From NCBI RefSeq assembly GCF_011046555.1, contig NZ_CP049246.1:1922001-1986000 (forward strand): DNA of 64,000 nucleotides, in the 5' to 3' direction. Position 1 is the stretch's first letter. Every line of letters begins with the position of its first letter. The notes beneath the pieces are model-generated. The model saw only the letters and a list, made by a program, of their open reading frames with translations. It made no database searches and had not been told where the DNA came from. Made by a program: the position numbers and the translations under genes. This DNA is from Sphingobacterium lactis. Its GTDB lineage: Bacteria; Bacteroidota; Bacteroidia; Sphingobacteriales; Sphingobacteriaceae. Of the stretch, positions 34,734 to 43,409 are shown in pieces.

Positions 34734-37181
34734 TTAATAATTAACCGAAAGCCCGACCCCGAATCCCATATCCGAGTCGTAGTGCGTTCGGATGCCCAGG
34801 TTCTTGGTCAGGATATACCGCAGATCGCCCATGTATTCCAGGTCAGAGTTCACCATGAAACCGGCGCGCAACCTTTTGGAAACGGGGATGTCCTCGCGCA
34901 TAAGTTGTAGACGAACATTACCGTTGTGGTAAAGCTCAGCTTGGAAGCGTACGAGCATCGGTAGGGTATAGGCAAATCCGACCGAAAATAGCGCCCGTTC
35001 ATCCTTGCTGTTGCGCTGGCCGAAAATATTCTTCTCGACTTCATGATTGTCCATCTTCCGATAGCGATAGTCAAAGCCCACAAAAGGCATAAACCATTGC
35101 ATCTTACCTATATATCGACCCAAATGGGTCTCCACCTCATAGCCATGCATATCATGGTATCCCAAGCGCCATTCTGATGTCAGGCTGTAACGCGCATTGT
35201 GGAGCATCAGTTCACCATCATTACCATTTGTGGCGAAATCATTCTGGATCATGAAATGCGGCATATTGCTTTCTTTCTGCAACATACGGTACGCTTTTGC
35301 TGGGTTCGGAATGTAGGGGTTCGGTTCCTGTACATCGGTGCTGAACACCCGATTCATACCCGCCATCATGTGGTAAAGGATATGGCAATGGAAGAACCAA
35401 TCCCCGGCAACATTGGAGTGGAATTCAATGGTATCCGTCTCCATCGGCATAATATCCAGCACATTTTTCATGGGGGCATAATCACCCTGGCCATTCAGAA
35501 CACGGAAATCATGTCCGTGGAGATGCATGGGGTGCCGCATCATCGAGTTGTTGTACATGATAATGCGGACTATCTCGCCCTTTTTGATGAGGATCTTATC
35601 CGATTCATCCAGAACACGGTTGTTCATGCTCCATACATAACGGTTCATGTTCCCGGTCAATTCAAATCGGAGTTCACGAATCGGCGCATCCGCAGGCAGC
35701 GTAGTTTTGGTCGGCGAGCGCAACATGGCATAGTTCAGCGTCACGATATCCGAGTTGCCGTGCTGACCATGGTCCATCTGTTGCACGTGTTGTGCGTGGC
35801 CTTCATGCCCATGCTGTGGCTTTTCAGTCTTTTTGCCATGTTGACTGTGGGCCATCACCTGCTTAGTAGGCTCCGTTTCTTTCTGCCCATGCTGCCCATG
35901 TTCATCGTTCTTTTTATCTGATTTCGTTGGTTTATCTGATTTCTTGTGCTGATCATGGTCCATCTGTTGATGGTTTCCTTCCTTGGTTTCCCCGCCCATA
36001 GCATGGCTACCGCCATGGCCTTCGTGGCCGGCTTGTCCTTCCATCTCCGGATACATGACAGTATTCATGTCCATTTTCTGTAGGGTCATCTTCATGCCCA
36101 TGTCATCGAGGTCACCGTTCATTTTCATCATGTCGTTCATCATCTTCATACCCTCGAAATATTTTAGGGTAGGTAGGGGCTTTACGAGCTGCTTAACGCC
36201 AGAGCCCAGGTACATCGAAACATTGCTCGTCCGATCTTCCGGTGTGGCCATAAATTCATAGGAAAGACCATCTTCAGGAATCGTTACGACGACATCATAG
36301 GTTTCCGAAACCCCGACGATGAGTCGATCCACTTCTACAGGCTCCACATCGTTCCCATCATTGGCGACCACGGTAATTTTACCACCGGCATAGGTCAACC
36401 AGAAATAGGAGGATGCCCCTGCGTTGATCACGCGGAGACGGACCTTGTCGCCGGCCTTAAATTCCGGATAGGAACGTTCCGTTTCGCCGTTCAACAGGAA
36501 CCGGTCATAATAGACGTCACTGACATCCATCGCGAGCATCCGCTTCCATTCATTGGTCAATTTGGTTTTGAAGTGACCGGCTTTAATGGCCTCTGCATAA
36601 CTCTGGGTTGCATTTTTCTTGATCGCAAACCAATCATTAGCATTATGCAACATCCGATGGACGTTATCCGGATCCAGATTGGTCCATTCACTCAATACCA
36701 CCGGTATGGAGGGGAGGTCATCGATGCCTTTACGGAAGGTGGGGTCATCAGGACGTTTATGCAGGATCATCGCGCCGTACATACCGATCTGTTCCTGCAT
36801 GCCGGAGTGGCTGTGGTACCAATGTGTACCACTCTGAATGATCGGGAAACGGTATACGAAGGTACTATCTGCCGGAATGTGCATTTGTGTCAGAAATGGA
36901 ACACCATCTTCCTTATTGGGCAGGAATATCCCATGCCAATGCAGGGAAGACCCTTCCTTTAAATTATTGTGCAAATGAATCTCCGCCGTGTCACCCTCCG
37001 TAAAATTTAAGGTAGGCATGGGGATCGAACCATTTGCTGCAATTGCACGCTTTTCCTTGCCGCCATAGGTCACCGTGGTATCGTTCAGGTATAGGTCATA
37101 CCGTACCACCTGCTGCGCAAACACCGTCGATAAACTACAAACAGCAAGGAGAAAAAGTGTTATGATTCGTAGATTTTTCAT
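34734..37181 (-). CDS. Multicopper oxidase fused to a CopB-like outer-membrane domain
   Basis: An 815-residue protein. The signal peptide ends STVFAQ; two cupredoxin domains follow (about 25-335), with the first copper set LHWHGIFLPN and HWYHSHSGMQ. A His/Met-rich insert of about 100 residues (about 345-475) has many HGxH, MDH and HGQHG motifs. A third cupredoxin has HPMHLHGHDF and FFHCHILYHMMAGM (type-1/trinuclear ligands). Residues from about 640 to the end resemble CopB/PcoB: beta-strand rich, ending VGLSVNY like an outer-membrane barrel. It likely oxidises Cu(I) to Cu(II) in the cell envelope. Confidence 0.85.
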   Translation of the reverse strand: MKNLRIITLFLLAVCSLSTVFAQQVVRYDLYLNDTTVTYGGKEKRAIAANGSIPMPTLNFTEGDTAEIHLHNNLKEGSSLHWHGIFLPNKEDGVPFLTQMHIPADSTFVYRFPIIQSGTHWYHSHSGMQEQIGMYGAMILHKRPDDPTFRKGIDDLPSIPVVLSEWTNLDPDNVHRMLHNANDWFAIKKNATQSYAEAIKAGHFKTKLTNEWKRMLAMDVSDVYYDRFLLNGETERSYPEFKAGDKVRLRVINAGASSYFWLTYAGGKITVVANDGNDVEPVEVDRLIVGVSETYDVVVTIPEDGLSYEFMATPEDRTSNVSMYLGSGVKQLVKPLPTLKYFEGMKMMNDMMKMNGDLDDMGMKMTLQKMDMNTVMYPEMEGQAGHEGHGGSHAMGGETKEGNHQQMDHDQHKKSDKPTKSDKKNDEHGQHGQKETEPTKQVMAHSQHGKKTEKPQHGHEGHAQHVQQMDHGQHGNSDIVTLNYAMLRSPTKTTLPADAPIRELRFELTGNMNRYVWSMNNRVLDESDKILIKKGEIVRIIMYNNSMMRHPMHLHGHDFRVLNGQGDYAPMKNVLDIMPMETDTIEFHSNVAGDWFFHCHILYHMMAGMNRVFSTDVQEPNPYIPNPAKAYRMLQKESNMPHFMIQNDFATNGNDGELMLHNARYSLTSEWRLGYHDMHGYEVETHLGRYIGKMQWFMPFVGFDYRYRKMDNHEVEKNIFGQRNSKDERALFSVGFAYTLPMLVRFQAELYHNGNVRLQLMREDIPVSKRLRAGFMVNSDLEYMGDLRYILTKNLGIRTHYDSDMGFGVGLSVNY

Positions 37182-37217
37182 TATATCCTATTTCGTATGT
37201 TGGAAGTTTTACCTGGG

Positions 37218-38066
37218 TTATATTTTCTCTTTGGTTTCGCCACAGGTCATCATTTTGGACCCGAAATAGGGATTCTTTATGGCCTGCTGCTGACTGACCC
37301 AATAGGCACCTTTGTTACTGTTTGCCATCGGGCAGAACTGCCAATAGAGCGCCATATCGCTTTCAGCATCCTTTGCTAGCCTATAGAGGTTAGTGGAAAG
37401 ATCCATAAAAGCTTGACGTTGGGCTTCTATGGAATTCTCCTGCGCAATTTTACTTGCGGATGCGGCAATGGATTTGTTGACCTCCATCCAGGTGTGGTGT
37501 TCTTTCTCTGCTAAAGTTGCCATATCCACCTGTGCAACGGATTCGGAAAGTTTCTTTGCGGCTTCCGCTGCCTTATCTGCATCCGTTCCGACCAATGCGT
37601 CCTTAACGGCAAGGTAACTGTGAAATACGGGATCCAGTTTGCCAGCCGTCGTCTTGGTGCTTTCTTGTGATTTTTCGTGATTTTGGTGCTCACCGTGTTC
37701 CATGCCATGCTCAGGAGCCTTGGTTGCGATGGCGCGATCGTATTTGCAGCAGGAATGGAGGTTTGCATAGACATCATCAGGAGCCCGGAAGCTCGCATTA
37801 TCATATCCCGCTTGGGCTATTTTTTTGAGGATGGCCTGTTCATTGGTTTTCGTGCTGTCATAGGTTATGGTTGCTTTCTTGGTGTCCACATCCCACTTTA
37901 CGGCTGCGATCTTGCCATCCGATCCGCTCGTTTCAATGGTTTTCTTACACATACCACAATTTCCGTTGACATCGACTGTTGTTGTCACTGCATTTTTTAC
38001 CTGTGCAGACAGGGTATATACGCCGAGGCCGAAGATAAGGCCCAAGCTCATTGCTATCTTTTTCAT
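37218..38066 (-). CDS. HMA-DUF3347 copper-handling protein
   Basis: A 282-residue secreted protein. The signal peptide ends TLSAQ; an HMA domain follows with GNCGMCKKTIE, a metal-binding motif of CxxC type. A His-rich linker (EHGMEHGEHQNH) leads to a C-terminal DUF3347 domain ending FCPMANSNKGAYWVSQQQ ... YFGSKMMTCGE. HMA domains bind Cu(I) and move it; DUF3347 is commonly linked to copper efflux in Bacteroidota. Start 38066 chosen because the signal peptide begins there. It sits 36 bases upstream of the multicopper oxidase gene. Confidence 0.85.
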   Translation of the reverse strand: MKKIAMSLGLIFGLGVYTLSAQVKNAVTTTVDVNGNCGMCKKTIETSGSDGKIAAVKWDVDTKKATITYDSTKTNEQAILKKIAQAGYDNASFRAPDDVYANLHSCCKYDRAIATKAPEHGMEHGEHQNHEKSQESTKTTAGKLDPVFHSYLAVKDALVGTDADKAAEAAKKLSESVAQVDMATLAEKEHHTWMEVNKSIAASASKIAQENSIEAQRQAFMDLSTNLYRLAKDAESDMALYWQFCPMANSNKGAYWVSQQQAIKNPYFGSKMMTCGETKEKI

Positions 38067-38161
38067 GATTTTAATTTTTATTCCATAAATGTTCATCGCC
38101 GATGGCTGACCACCGACATTGGTTCCTATATACATAGGAACACAAAAATGCTACAGCTGTT

Positions 38162-38539
38162 CTAAGCTATTTTAGGCGGAATAAAAATGGAAGAGAAACC
38201 TGAAATCACCAGGTTGCGGTTCAATGCCATGTATTCCTGCTTGGGAAGCAGGATCTGGAAATTGAAATTCAAGGAAGTTGCCTGGACCATGCAACAGGAA
38301 TGGTTCATAAATGCGACACAGCAACAGCCGTTTTTACCGGAACAGGCACTGTGCTCAGGATCAGCATCAGATGCTTCAGAACCTTCGCAACAGGAATGTG
38401 CGGTATGTTGATCATGATCAACATGCGTGCAACTTTGATCAGCAATAGGGGCAGGGCTGTGATCCGTGCAGGCCATACTCTTCGCCGGACTTAAATAAGC
38501 CAGAAGAAATATACTGAGTATGCCGATCCATTTTGCCAT
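38162..38539 (-). CDS. Cys/His-rich small secreted protein, first gene of the copper operon
   Basis: A 125-residue protein with a signal peptide (MAKWIGILSIFLLAYL, cleavage near PAKSMA), then a stretch full of Cys and His (CTHVDHDQHTAHSCCEGSEA, then CSGKNGCCCVAF and HSCCM) that could bind soft metals. It resembles the small Cys-rich DUF6660-type proteins found beside copper efflux genes, but that is from memory. Start at 38539. It is followed on the same strand by the HMA-DUF3347 gene and the multicopper oxidase. Confidence 0.7.
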   Translation of the reverse strand: MAKWIGILSIFLLAYLSPAKSMACTDHSPAPIADQSCTHVDHDQHTAHSCCEGSEASDADPEHSACSGKNGCCCVAFMNHSCCMVQATSLNFNFQILLPKQEYMALNRNLVISGFSSIFIPPKIA

Positions 38540-38663
38540 AGTATGAATACCCCAAAAGTAGATAAAATGTTTTCCAAATGGTAATTTTTCCCTTGAGAAC
38601 ATCTCATCAACAGGTCTTATGGGATTCTGCTGACAATCAAGGGAAATAAAAAATAATAAAAAA

Positions 38664-38712
38664 ATGTTATGAAACCGAATGGTTGCATTTATATTTGCAA
38701 CTGAATGGTTTC
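38664..38712. promoter_or_regulatory. Dyad operator upstream of the ArsR-AHSA1 pair
   Basis: TTATGAAACC ... TGGTTGCA is followed by TGCAAC ... GGTTTCATAA, an imperfect inverted repeat of about 45 bases that overlaps the promoter box at 38690. ArsR repressors bind such dyads at their own promoter, so this is a likely autoregulatory operator. Confidence 0.55.
38690..38697 (+). promoter_or_regulatory. -7 promoter box of the ArsR-AHSA1 pair
   Basis: TATATTTG matches TAnnTTTG, 29 bases upstream of the ATG at 38727, and lies in the centre of the operator dyad. Confidence 0.55.
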
Positions 38713-38726
38713 ATAAAATAAAAATC

Positions 38727-39053
38727 ATGAGACGAGATATCTATCAAGCTATTGCAGATCCAACCCGTCGGGCAATCCTGGCGTTGATTGCTACACAGGC
38801 GATGACACCCAACGCAATTGCTGGGCATTTTTCAACTTCACGCCAAGCGATTTCCAAGCATTTACGTATCCTGACCGAATGTGAATTGGTGCAAACCAAA
38901 ACACAGGGTCGAGAAATCCATTATGCCTTGGTGGTCGATCGGATGAAAGAAATTGACCAGTGGCTTTCGCAATTCCGCACCTTATGGGAGAACCGTTTTG
39001 AACAGCTGGATGAATTATTAATAACCATAAAAAACCAAGAACATGAAAAATAA
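38727..39053 (+). CDS. ArsR family winged-helix repressor
   Basis: A 108-residue regulator: MRRDIYQAIADPTRRAIL, the standard opening, then MTPNAIAGHFSTSRQAISKH, a winged helix. No metal-binding ELCVC-type Cys motif is present, which points to the subgroup paired with AHSA1/SRPBCC proteins rather than a metal sensor. The start at 38727 is chosen over an upstream ATG at 38679 because the latter lies within the promoter/operator. It overlaps the next gene by 11 bases. Confidence 0.9.
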   Translation: MRRDIYQAIADPTRRAILALIATQAMTPNAIAGHFSTSRQAISKHLRILTECELVQTKTQGREIHYALVVDRMKEIDQWLSQFRTLWENRFEQLDELLITIKNQEHEK

Positions 39054-39549
39054 TTTATTATTTCAATTCGATGTGGATAGGGAACAGAAGACCATCCGGA
39101 TCAAGCGTGAATTTGCTGCAGATTTGCCACTGGTTTGGCAGGCTTGGACGACTCCAGAATTTTTGGAACAGTGGATTGCGCCGATACCATGGCGGGCTGA
39201 AACCAAGACGATGGACTTTCGAGAAGGTGGACATTGGCATTATGCCATGGTTGGACCGCAAGGCGAAAAGCATTGGAGTCGTTACGATTATCTAGAAATC
39301 GTTCCTCAAGTAAAAATTATGGAATCCCGTGGCTTCAGTGATGAAAGTGGTGCGATGAATCCAGATTTTCCGACAACCCTGAGCACAACGCTATTTTTTC
39401 AAAAGGAGGAGCGGACCTTGGTCGAATTAACCGCAGTTTATGGAAGTTTGGACGTGCTGGAATATATGGTCACTCATGGCTTTAAGGAAGGTATGGACGC
39501 CAGTTTGGCCAATCTGGATGAACTGCTGGAGAAGAGTAGCAAAGGTTAG
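39043..39549 (+). CDS. SRPBCC/AHSA1 domain protein
   Basis: A 168-residue START-like protein of the AHSA1 group: RIKREFAADLPLVWQAWTTP then EFLEQWIAP with FREGGHWHYAMVGP, ending with a helix (GFKEGMDASLANLDELLEK). Such proteins bind hydrophobic ligands and are often co-expressed with an ArsR repressor, as here by an 11-base overlap. The ligand is unknown. Confidence 0.88.
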   Translation: MKNNLLFQFDVDREQKTIRIKREFAADLPLVWQAWTTPEFLEQWIAPIPWRAETKTMDFREGGHWHYAMVGPQGEKHWSRYDYLEIVPQVKIMESRGFSDESGAMNPDFPTTLSTTLFFQKEERTLVELTAVYGSLDVLEYMVTHGFKEGMDASLANLDELLEKSSKG

Positions 39550-39577
39550 TTGCGTGCTTATGCTATAAGGCATTAAT

Positions 39578-39606
39578 AAAAAAGCCCAGATGCATGGCAT
39601 CTGGGC
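39578..39606 (-). terminator. Terminator of the methyltransferase-DUF2892 unit
   Basis: GCCCAGATGC pairs with GCATCTGGGC around ATG; the A-run on its left gives a T-run on the minus strand. Confidence 0.65.
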
Positions 39607-39718
39607 AATCACACTAACTATATTACTATATACTATTTACTTCTAATATGTTGGTTTTTCAAGGTAGATGTAGGTAAACATCAATTGAAAGTTAAATAGT
39701 CGTTCTATAAGCTTTCCA

Positions 39719-39919
39719 TTAATCCCTTCGGGGAATACTACAGGACCCATTTGGCCCACAACCGATATTGAATAGAGGCAACGCACAGAGCAACACACCC
39801 AAAATGATGATCAACCACATGTCTGCCTTAATTCCCTGCACCACAATAATAATCCCCATAATCAAGCGCAAAATGCGCATGACATTCCATTGGGCAACAT
39901 ATGTTTTAACTTTATCCAT
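39719..39919 (-). CDS. Small inner-membrane protein, DUF2892-like
   Basis: A 66-residue protein with two short transmembrane helices (VMRILRLIMGIIIVVQGI and WLIIILGVLLCALPLFNI) and a Cys-containing tail (GCGPNGSCSIP). The arrangement of two helices and a C-terminal Cys loop resembles DUF2892/YgaP-type proteins. It overlaps the upstream methyltransferase gene by 8 bases, so the two are translated together. Confidence 0.65.
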   Translation of the reverse strand: MDKVKTYVAQWNVMRILRLIMGIIIVVQGIKADMWLIIILGVLLCALPLFNIGCGPNGSCSIPRRD

Positions 39920-40493
39920 TTTTATACGCCATTCTTATAAATAATTCCGTACCCTGCCTTGGTCCAATGCTGTTGTAGCAAGGTTCCAATTTCCGGATGG
40001 TGAATTCTTTTTCAAACAATTGTTCGTACGCTTCAGCACTTCCCCCAAACGGTGGACCTTCCTTTTCAAATGTTACGTCGAAGAGCACACCTACGATTTC
40101 TCCTCCTTTTCGTTCCAAGAGGCGCGAAGCCTGTTTCACATAATCGGGGCGTTGCGACGGTTCCAGTGCGCAGAAGAACGTCTGCTCCAGCATCAGGTCG
40201 AAATCTCCCTTCAGATCGAAGAAGTCTCCCAAAAGGATCTCAATCTGCTGTCCGGTAAATCGTTCCTTGACCTGGGCTATCGCTCGAGGGGCAATATCGA
40301 TTAACGTAATATTGGTAAAGCCAGCTTCAAGCAAATGCGCTGCCTCATAGGCATTCCCACAGCCTGGAATCAGGATTTTCGCATCCTTATCCGGAAAAGT
40401 GTTGAAAAATGTGACGATAGGCGTTGAAGCATAGCCGATATCCCATCCCGTTTGTTGGTTCTCCCAACGTGCATTCCAGTATTCTTTATCCAT
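39912..40493 (-). CDS. SAM-dependent methyltransferase, TPMT family
   Basis: A 193-residue class I methyltransferase: YWNARWENQQTGWDIGYAST at the start, the SAM motif ILIPGCGNAYEAAHL, then DLMLEQTFFCALEP and VFEKEGPPFGGS-like features of thiopurine methyltransferases, which act on thiol or selenium/tellurium compounds. The start at 40493 (MDKEYWNARW) is chosen because the sequence upstream (SVHFLHRFYN) is unlike the family. Paired with the DUF2892-like gene. Confidence 0.9.
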   Translation of the reverse strand: MDKEYWNARWENQQTGWDIGYASTPIVTFFNTFPDKDAKILIPGCGNAYEAAHLLEAGFTNITLIDIAPRAIAQVKERFTGQQIEILLGDFFDLKGDFDLMLEQTFFCALEPSQRPDYVKQASRLLERKGGEIVGVLFDVTFEKEGPPFGGSAEAYEQLFEKEFTIRKLEPCYNSIGPRQGTELFIRMAYKNG

Positions 40494-40610
40494 ATTGTAA
40501 AATCTATGAAGAAAATGTACAGATACACAGGTGCCTCCCGATTGTAGGGACAAATTTCAGGATAATATTTAAACGGCTGTGTATCATTTGTTACATAATC
40601 GCTAGGTGAC

Positions 40611-40644
40611 AAAAAAGTAACGGCTATTTTACGAATCGGCCGTT
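40611..40644 (-). terminator. Terminator of the GNAT-DUF695 unit
   Basis: AACGGC (40619-40624) pairs with GCCGTT (40639-40644). The upstream AAAAAA gives a T-run on the minus strand. Stop codon of the GNAT gene is at 40645. Confidence 0.55.
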
Positions 40645-41097
40645 TTACGGTTGGTACCGCATGTTGACCATATCAAATCCAGGGGCCCAATAATCGGTGA
40701 TGCGTTCCAGAACGTGGAAACCCTGTTTTGCATAGAACGCCTCCGCCAATTGGGAGGTGCGTACCATGATGGTGTCGATGTTTTCCTTGGCCAACGCATG
40801 CTGAATCCGATAGTGGGTCAGGAAAGTTCCCGCACCACTTTTCTGGAAATTCTGGTCGATAAAATCCCAACTGAGTCGCGCGGTAGTACCATCCGCATCG
40901 TAGTTGATCCCTCCGGCGCCAATGAGTCGATCCTGTTGCAGGACCACAAAATAATCAGCTATCTCTTCCTGAAGATACCTAATGAGATCCGCACGTTCAG
41001 ATGCTGCAAAATACTGAGGGACATTGCTGTCAAATATAGTCAGTATGTCTTCGAGATCAGTTATCTGATAGGGACGTATTCGCAATTGCTTGTCCAT
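40645..41097 (-). CDS. GNAT family N-acetyltransferase
   Basis: A 150-residue acetyltransferase: an N-terminal beta-alpha unit (LRIRPYQITDLEDILTIF), a central beta-sheet (DRLIGAGGINYDADGTTARL) and the acetyl-CoA-binding region FQKSGAGTFLTHYRIQHA. The substrate is unknown. It begins 2 bases after the stop of the DUF695 gene, so the two share a transcript. Confidence 0.85.
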   Translation of the reverse strand: MDKQLRIRPYQITDLEDILTIFDSNVPQYFAASERADLIRYLQEEIADYFVVLQQDRLIGAGGINYDADGTTARLSWDFIDQNFQKSGAGTFLTHYRIQHALAKENIDTIMVRTSQLAEAFYAKQGFHVLERITDYWAPGFDMVNMRYQP

Positions 41098-41099
41098 GC

Positions 41100-42203
41100 C
41101 TAATCTTCCAGGTGATTCGCCTGTCTGTATTTTTCAAAGGATTGCCAATACCGATCCTTAAAAAACTCCATACGCATATTCAATTTATCTGCGTACGCTT
41201 CGATAAATTCATCCATAACTTCCGATGCATAGCGAAAATCCCGGCAGGCAAAGAAAGCCTCGCGGATGCCGTTAACCGTTTCTGTCCCCAAAAAGATAAA
41301 ACCCGGTCGTTGCATCAGGCGTTCTTCGATTTTTTCCTCCACGCTGACCATCAGGTCGAAAGTGTCGGCATCGGGGAATCCGCTCTCATTTGCCGGAATA
41401 TATTCATTCATGATCACCAATATCCAAGGGTGGGACGCTTTATGGTCCCAATTGAGGACAGTGGTGTTTATAGTGGATATAATAGGCATATCTTCCTGTG
41501 TCGTTCCTTCAAATCCCGTGTAGGAATCGTCGGTAGGGTCATAGGTGATCTCCTGGTATTTTTCGACGAATTCCTTTTCCCGCCAATTGAGGTAGTCCGG
41601 GAGTTTCTCCAAAGGAATAAGTTCCTCGATATCGGCACCGGGGCCACGAACTTCGATATGATCTACGGTGTTGATCATCACTTCTTCTCCAAGAAAACTA
41701 TCCAGGAAGAGGAAAGTGCCGTTCAATATCTCCTGATAGGATTCTGGGTGAAAGGAGTCGTATACAAACATCAGGTCGATCTTGTCGGGGAAATTCGGGT
41801 TGACAATGGGGTAGAACTGCAAGTTGTTCTTGCCGAAGGTCAAGCCTTCTGTGCGGATTTCAAATTCCAACTTCTTGGTGCCCGGTTTCAGGGCTTTGAA
41901 GGACCAGTTGGGCAGCGCAGGCGCTGCGTCAACCATCTTTTCGGCGTAGGCCACATGTTGTACGACACCTTCTGGAGTAATGTATAGATGGGCTTTTCCA
42001 TCATCTTCCAAGCCCACCAGAAAATAAAGGGACGGGTGGAGCGCATTTAACTGAGCGCCCAACTTTGTGATCAGTCTTTCCTCTACCTGATCGTGGCTTT
42101 GGATGATCTGGAAAAATTCGTCGCTATTTTCCGCAAACCAATCCCAGAATGACTGGATTGGGTCTGTATGGTTGTCTATCTGTTGATCTGTTGTGTTGAG
42201 CAT
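41100..42203 (-). CDS. DUF695 domain protein
   Basis: A 367-residue soluble protein with no signal peptide. The N-terminal half begins IQSFWDWFAENSDEFFQII and resembles the domain often found ahead of DUF695. The C-terminal half (about 230-360) has HPWILVIMNEYIPANESGF, which matches the DUF695 pattern of a paired strand and Asp/Glu-rich helix (DAFDLMVSVEEKIEERLM as found at about 295). Function unknown. First gene of a two-gene operon with the GNAT. Confidence 0.7.
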   Translation of the reverse strand: MLNTTDQQIDNHTDPIQSFWDWFAENSDEFFQIIQSHDQVEERLITKLGAQLNALHPSLYFLVGLEDDGKAHLYITPEGVVQHVAYAEKMVDAAPALPNWSFKALKPGTKKLEFEIRTEGLTFGKNNLQFYPIVNPNFPDKIDLMFVYDSFHPESYQEILNGTFLFLDSFLGEEVMINTVDHIEVRGPGADIEELIPLEKLPDYLNWREKEFVEKYQEITYDPTDDSYTGFEGTTQEDMPIISTINTTVLNWDHKASHPWILVIMNEYIPANESGFPDADTFDLMVSVEEKIEERLMQRPGFIFLGTETVNGIREAFFACRDFRYASEVMDEFIEAYADKLNMRMEFFKDRYWQSFEKYRQANHLED

Positions 42204-42329
42204 ATATTTTGCGGTTAAGCTTTTGAAATCTGTCCTATTCCTACTAAATATAGGAATTTTGAAAACTATTCATATAACAAGCTTTGTTAAAGAAAAGTTT
42301 AATTTCGTTAATCTGCGTAAAAAAGAAAA

Positions 42330-42353
42330 GGTTGCCCACACAAATGGACAACC
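42330..42353 (-). terminator. Terminator of the cyclophilin-DUF5606 unit
   Basis: GGTTGCCC...GGACAACC pair on the plus strand; the minus strand then shows TTTTCTTTTTT. It lies 24 bases past the DUF5606 stop. Confidence 0.7.
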
Positions 42354-42376
42354 CTTCTATTATCTTCGCTTGATCG

Positions 42377-42781
42377 TTAGGCGATTGGCTCTGGAGCTTC
42401 CTCGTCAAACAATGGCAATTCTTTAATGATGTTGTACCAAGAGATGATCTTTTTGATATCTGAGGTATATACACGGCTTTCGTCGTGATTTGGCGCAACC
42501 TCTCTGAAGAAATTGCGGAGCGTATCACCGTCTGCTTTTGGATCTGGCGTATTGCCACCATTCGTTTTGATAGTTTCCAATACATCCATCAAGCGGATTT
42601 CATCATCCTCACCGTAGATGGTGATGTCCTCTAGGGTTGCCATCTTGGTTGTCGAAAGATTGACAACGGATTTTACTTTGGCAGCATCCAAGGATTCCAA
42701 TACGAATCCACCTTTATTCTGACCGATCAATTTAAATAGTCCTGGTTTACCAGTAACTGATACTAATCCTCTTAAGTTCAT
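42377..42781 (-). CDS. DUF5606 domain protein
   Basis: A 134-residue soluble protein with the family opening MNLRGLVSVTGKPGLFKLIG, then DDEIRLMDVLETIK and DGDTLRNFFREVAPNHDESR. It is conserved in Bacteroidota and of unknown function. Downstream of the cyclophilin gene by 13 bases on the same strand. Confidence 0.88.
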   Translation of the reverse strand: MNLRGLVSVTGKPGLFKLIGQNKGGFVLESLDAAKVKSVVNLSTTKMATLEDITIYGEDDEIRLMDVLETIKTNGGNTPDPKADGDTLRNFFREVAPNHDESRVYTSDIKKIISWYNIIKELPLFDEEAPEPIA

Positions 42782-42794
42782 TTTTTTATCGGTA

Positions 42795-43253
42795 TTAATC
42801 TTCTATAACTTCTACTCCTAAAATACGGTCTCCTTGACGGATATCGTCCACAAGGTCTACATTCTCGATCACTTTACCGAAGCACGTGTGGTTGCGGTCC
42901 AAGTGTGCAGTATTGTTGCGGCTATGGCAGATAAAGAATTGGGAACCTCCTGTATTTCTTCCAGCGTGTGCCATGGAAAGTACACCACGGTCGTGGTATT
43001 GGTTGTTTCCGTCTAATTCACAGTCAATTTTGTAACCCGGGCCACCTGTGCCTGGCATACCTGTTGCGCCTTCACGTGTGTTCGGACAACCACCTTGGAT
43101 TACGAAATCTGGGATAACACGGTGGAAAGTCAAACCGTCATAATATCCTGATTTTGCCAATTTAATAAAGTTCGCAACTGTATTTGGAGCATCTTCTGTG
43201 TAGAACTGCACAGTCATGTCGCCTTTTTCTGTTTTAATAATCGCTTTACTCAT
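42795..43253 (-). CDS. Cyclophilin-type peptidyl-prolyl isomerase
   Basis: A 152-residue cyclophilin that catalyses cis-trans isomerisation of proline bonds. It lacks a signal peptide, so it acts in the cytosol. Visible motifs: [20 protein letters not shown] (with the catalytic Arg), [33 protein letters not shown] (substrate pocket) and [14 protein letters not shown]. The TATCTTTG promoter box is 34 bases upstream. It is co-transcribed with the DUF5606 gene. Confidence 0.95.
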   Translation of the reverse strand: MSKAIIKTEKGDMTVQFYTEDAPNTVANFIKLAKSGYYDGLTFHRVIPDFVIQGGCPNTREGATGMPGTGGPGYKIDCELDGNNQYHDRGVLSMAHAGRNTGGSQFFICHSRNNTAHLDRNHTCFGKVIENVDLVDDIRQGDRILGVEVIED

Positions 43254-43286
43254 GATTACTTACCTTTTTTTCTGATTAATAGGCTA

Positions 43287-43294
43287 CAAAGATA
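43287..43294 (-). promoter_or_regulatory. -7 promoter box of the cyclophilin gene
   Basis: The minus strand reads TATCTTTG, a match to TAnnTTTG, 34 bases upstream of the start. Confidence 0.5.
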
Positions 43295-43409
43295 AGGTTT
43301 CTCTCTTAATTCTAAAGGAATGCCGTTAACTGATTGATATTCATGTTGATGGTTTGTGTGATATTCTTTAATTTTACTTTCAGGTAATTTATTTTCTAAT
43401 CATGTTGTT

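Noticed and set aside
34899..36962. Plus-strand ORFs antisense to the multicopper oxidase (up to 240 codons)
   Set aside because: They mirror the His/Met codons of the real gene; the minus-strand reading has clear cupredoxin motifs.
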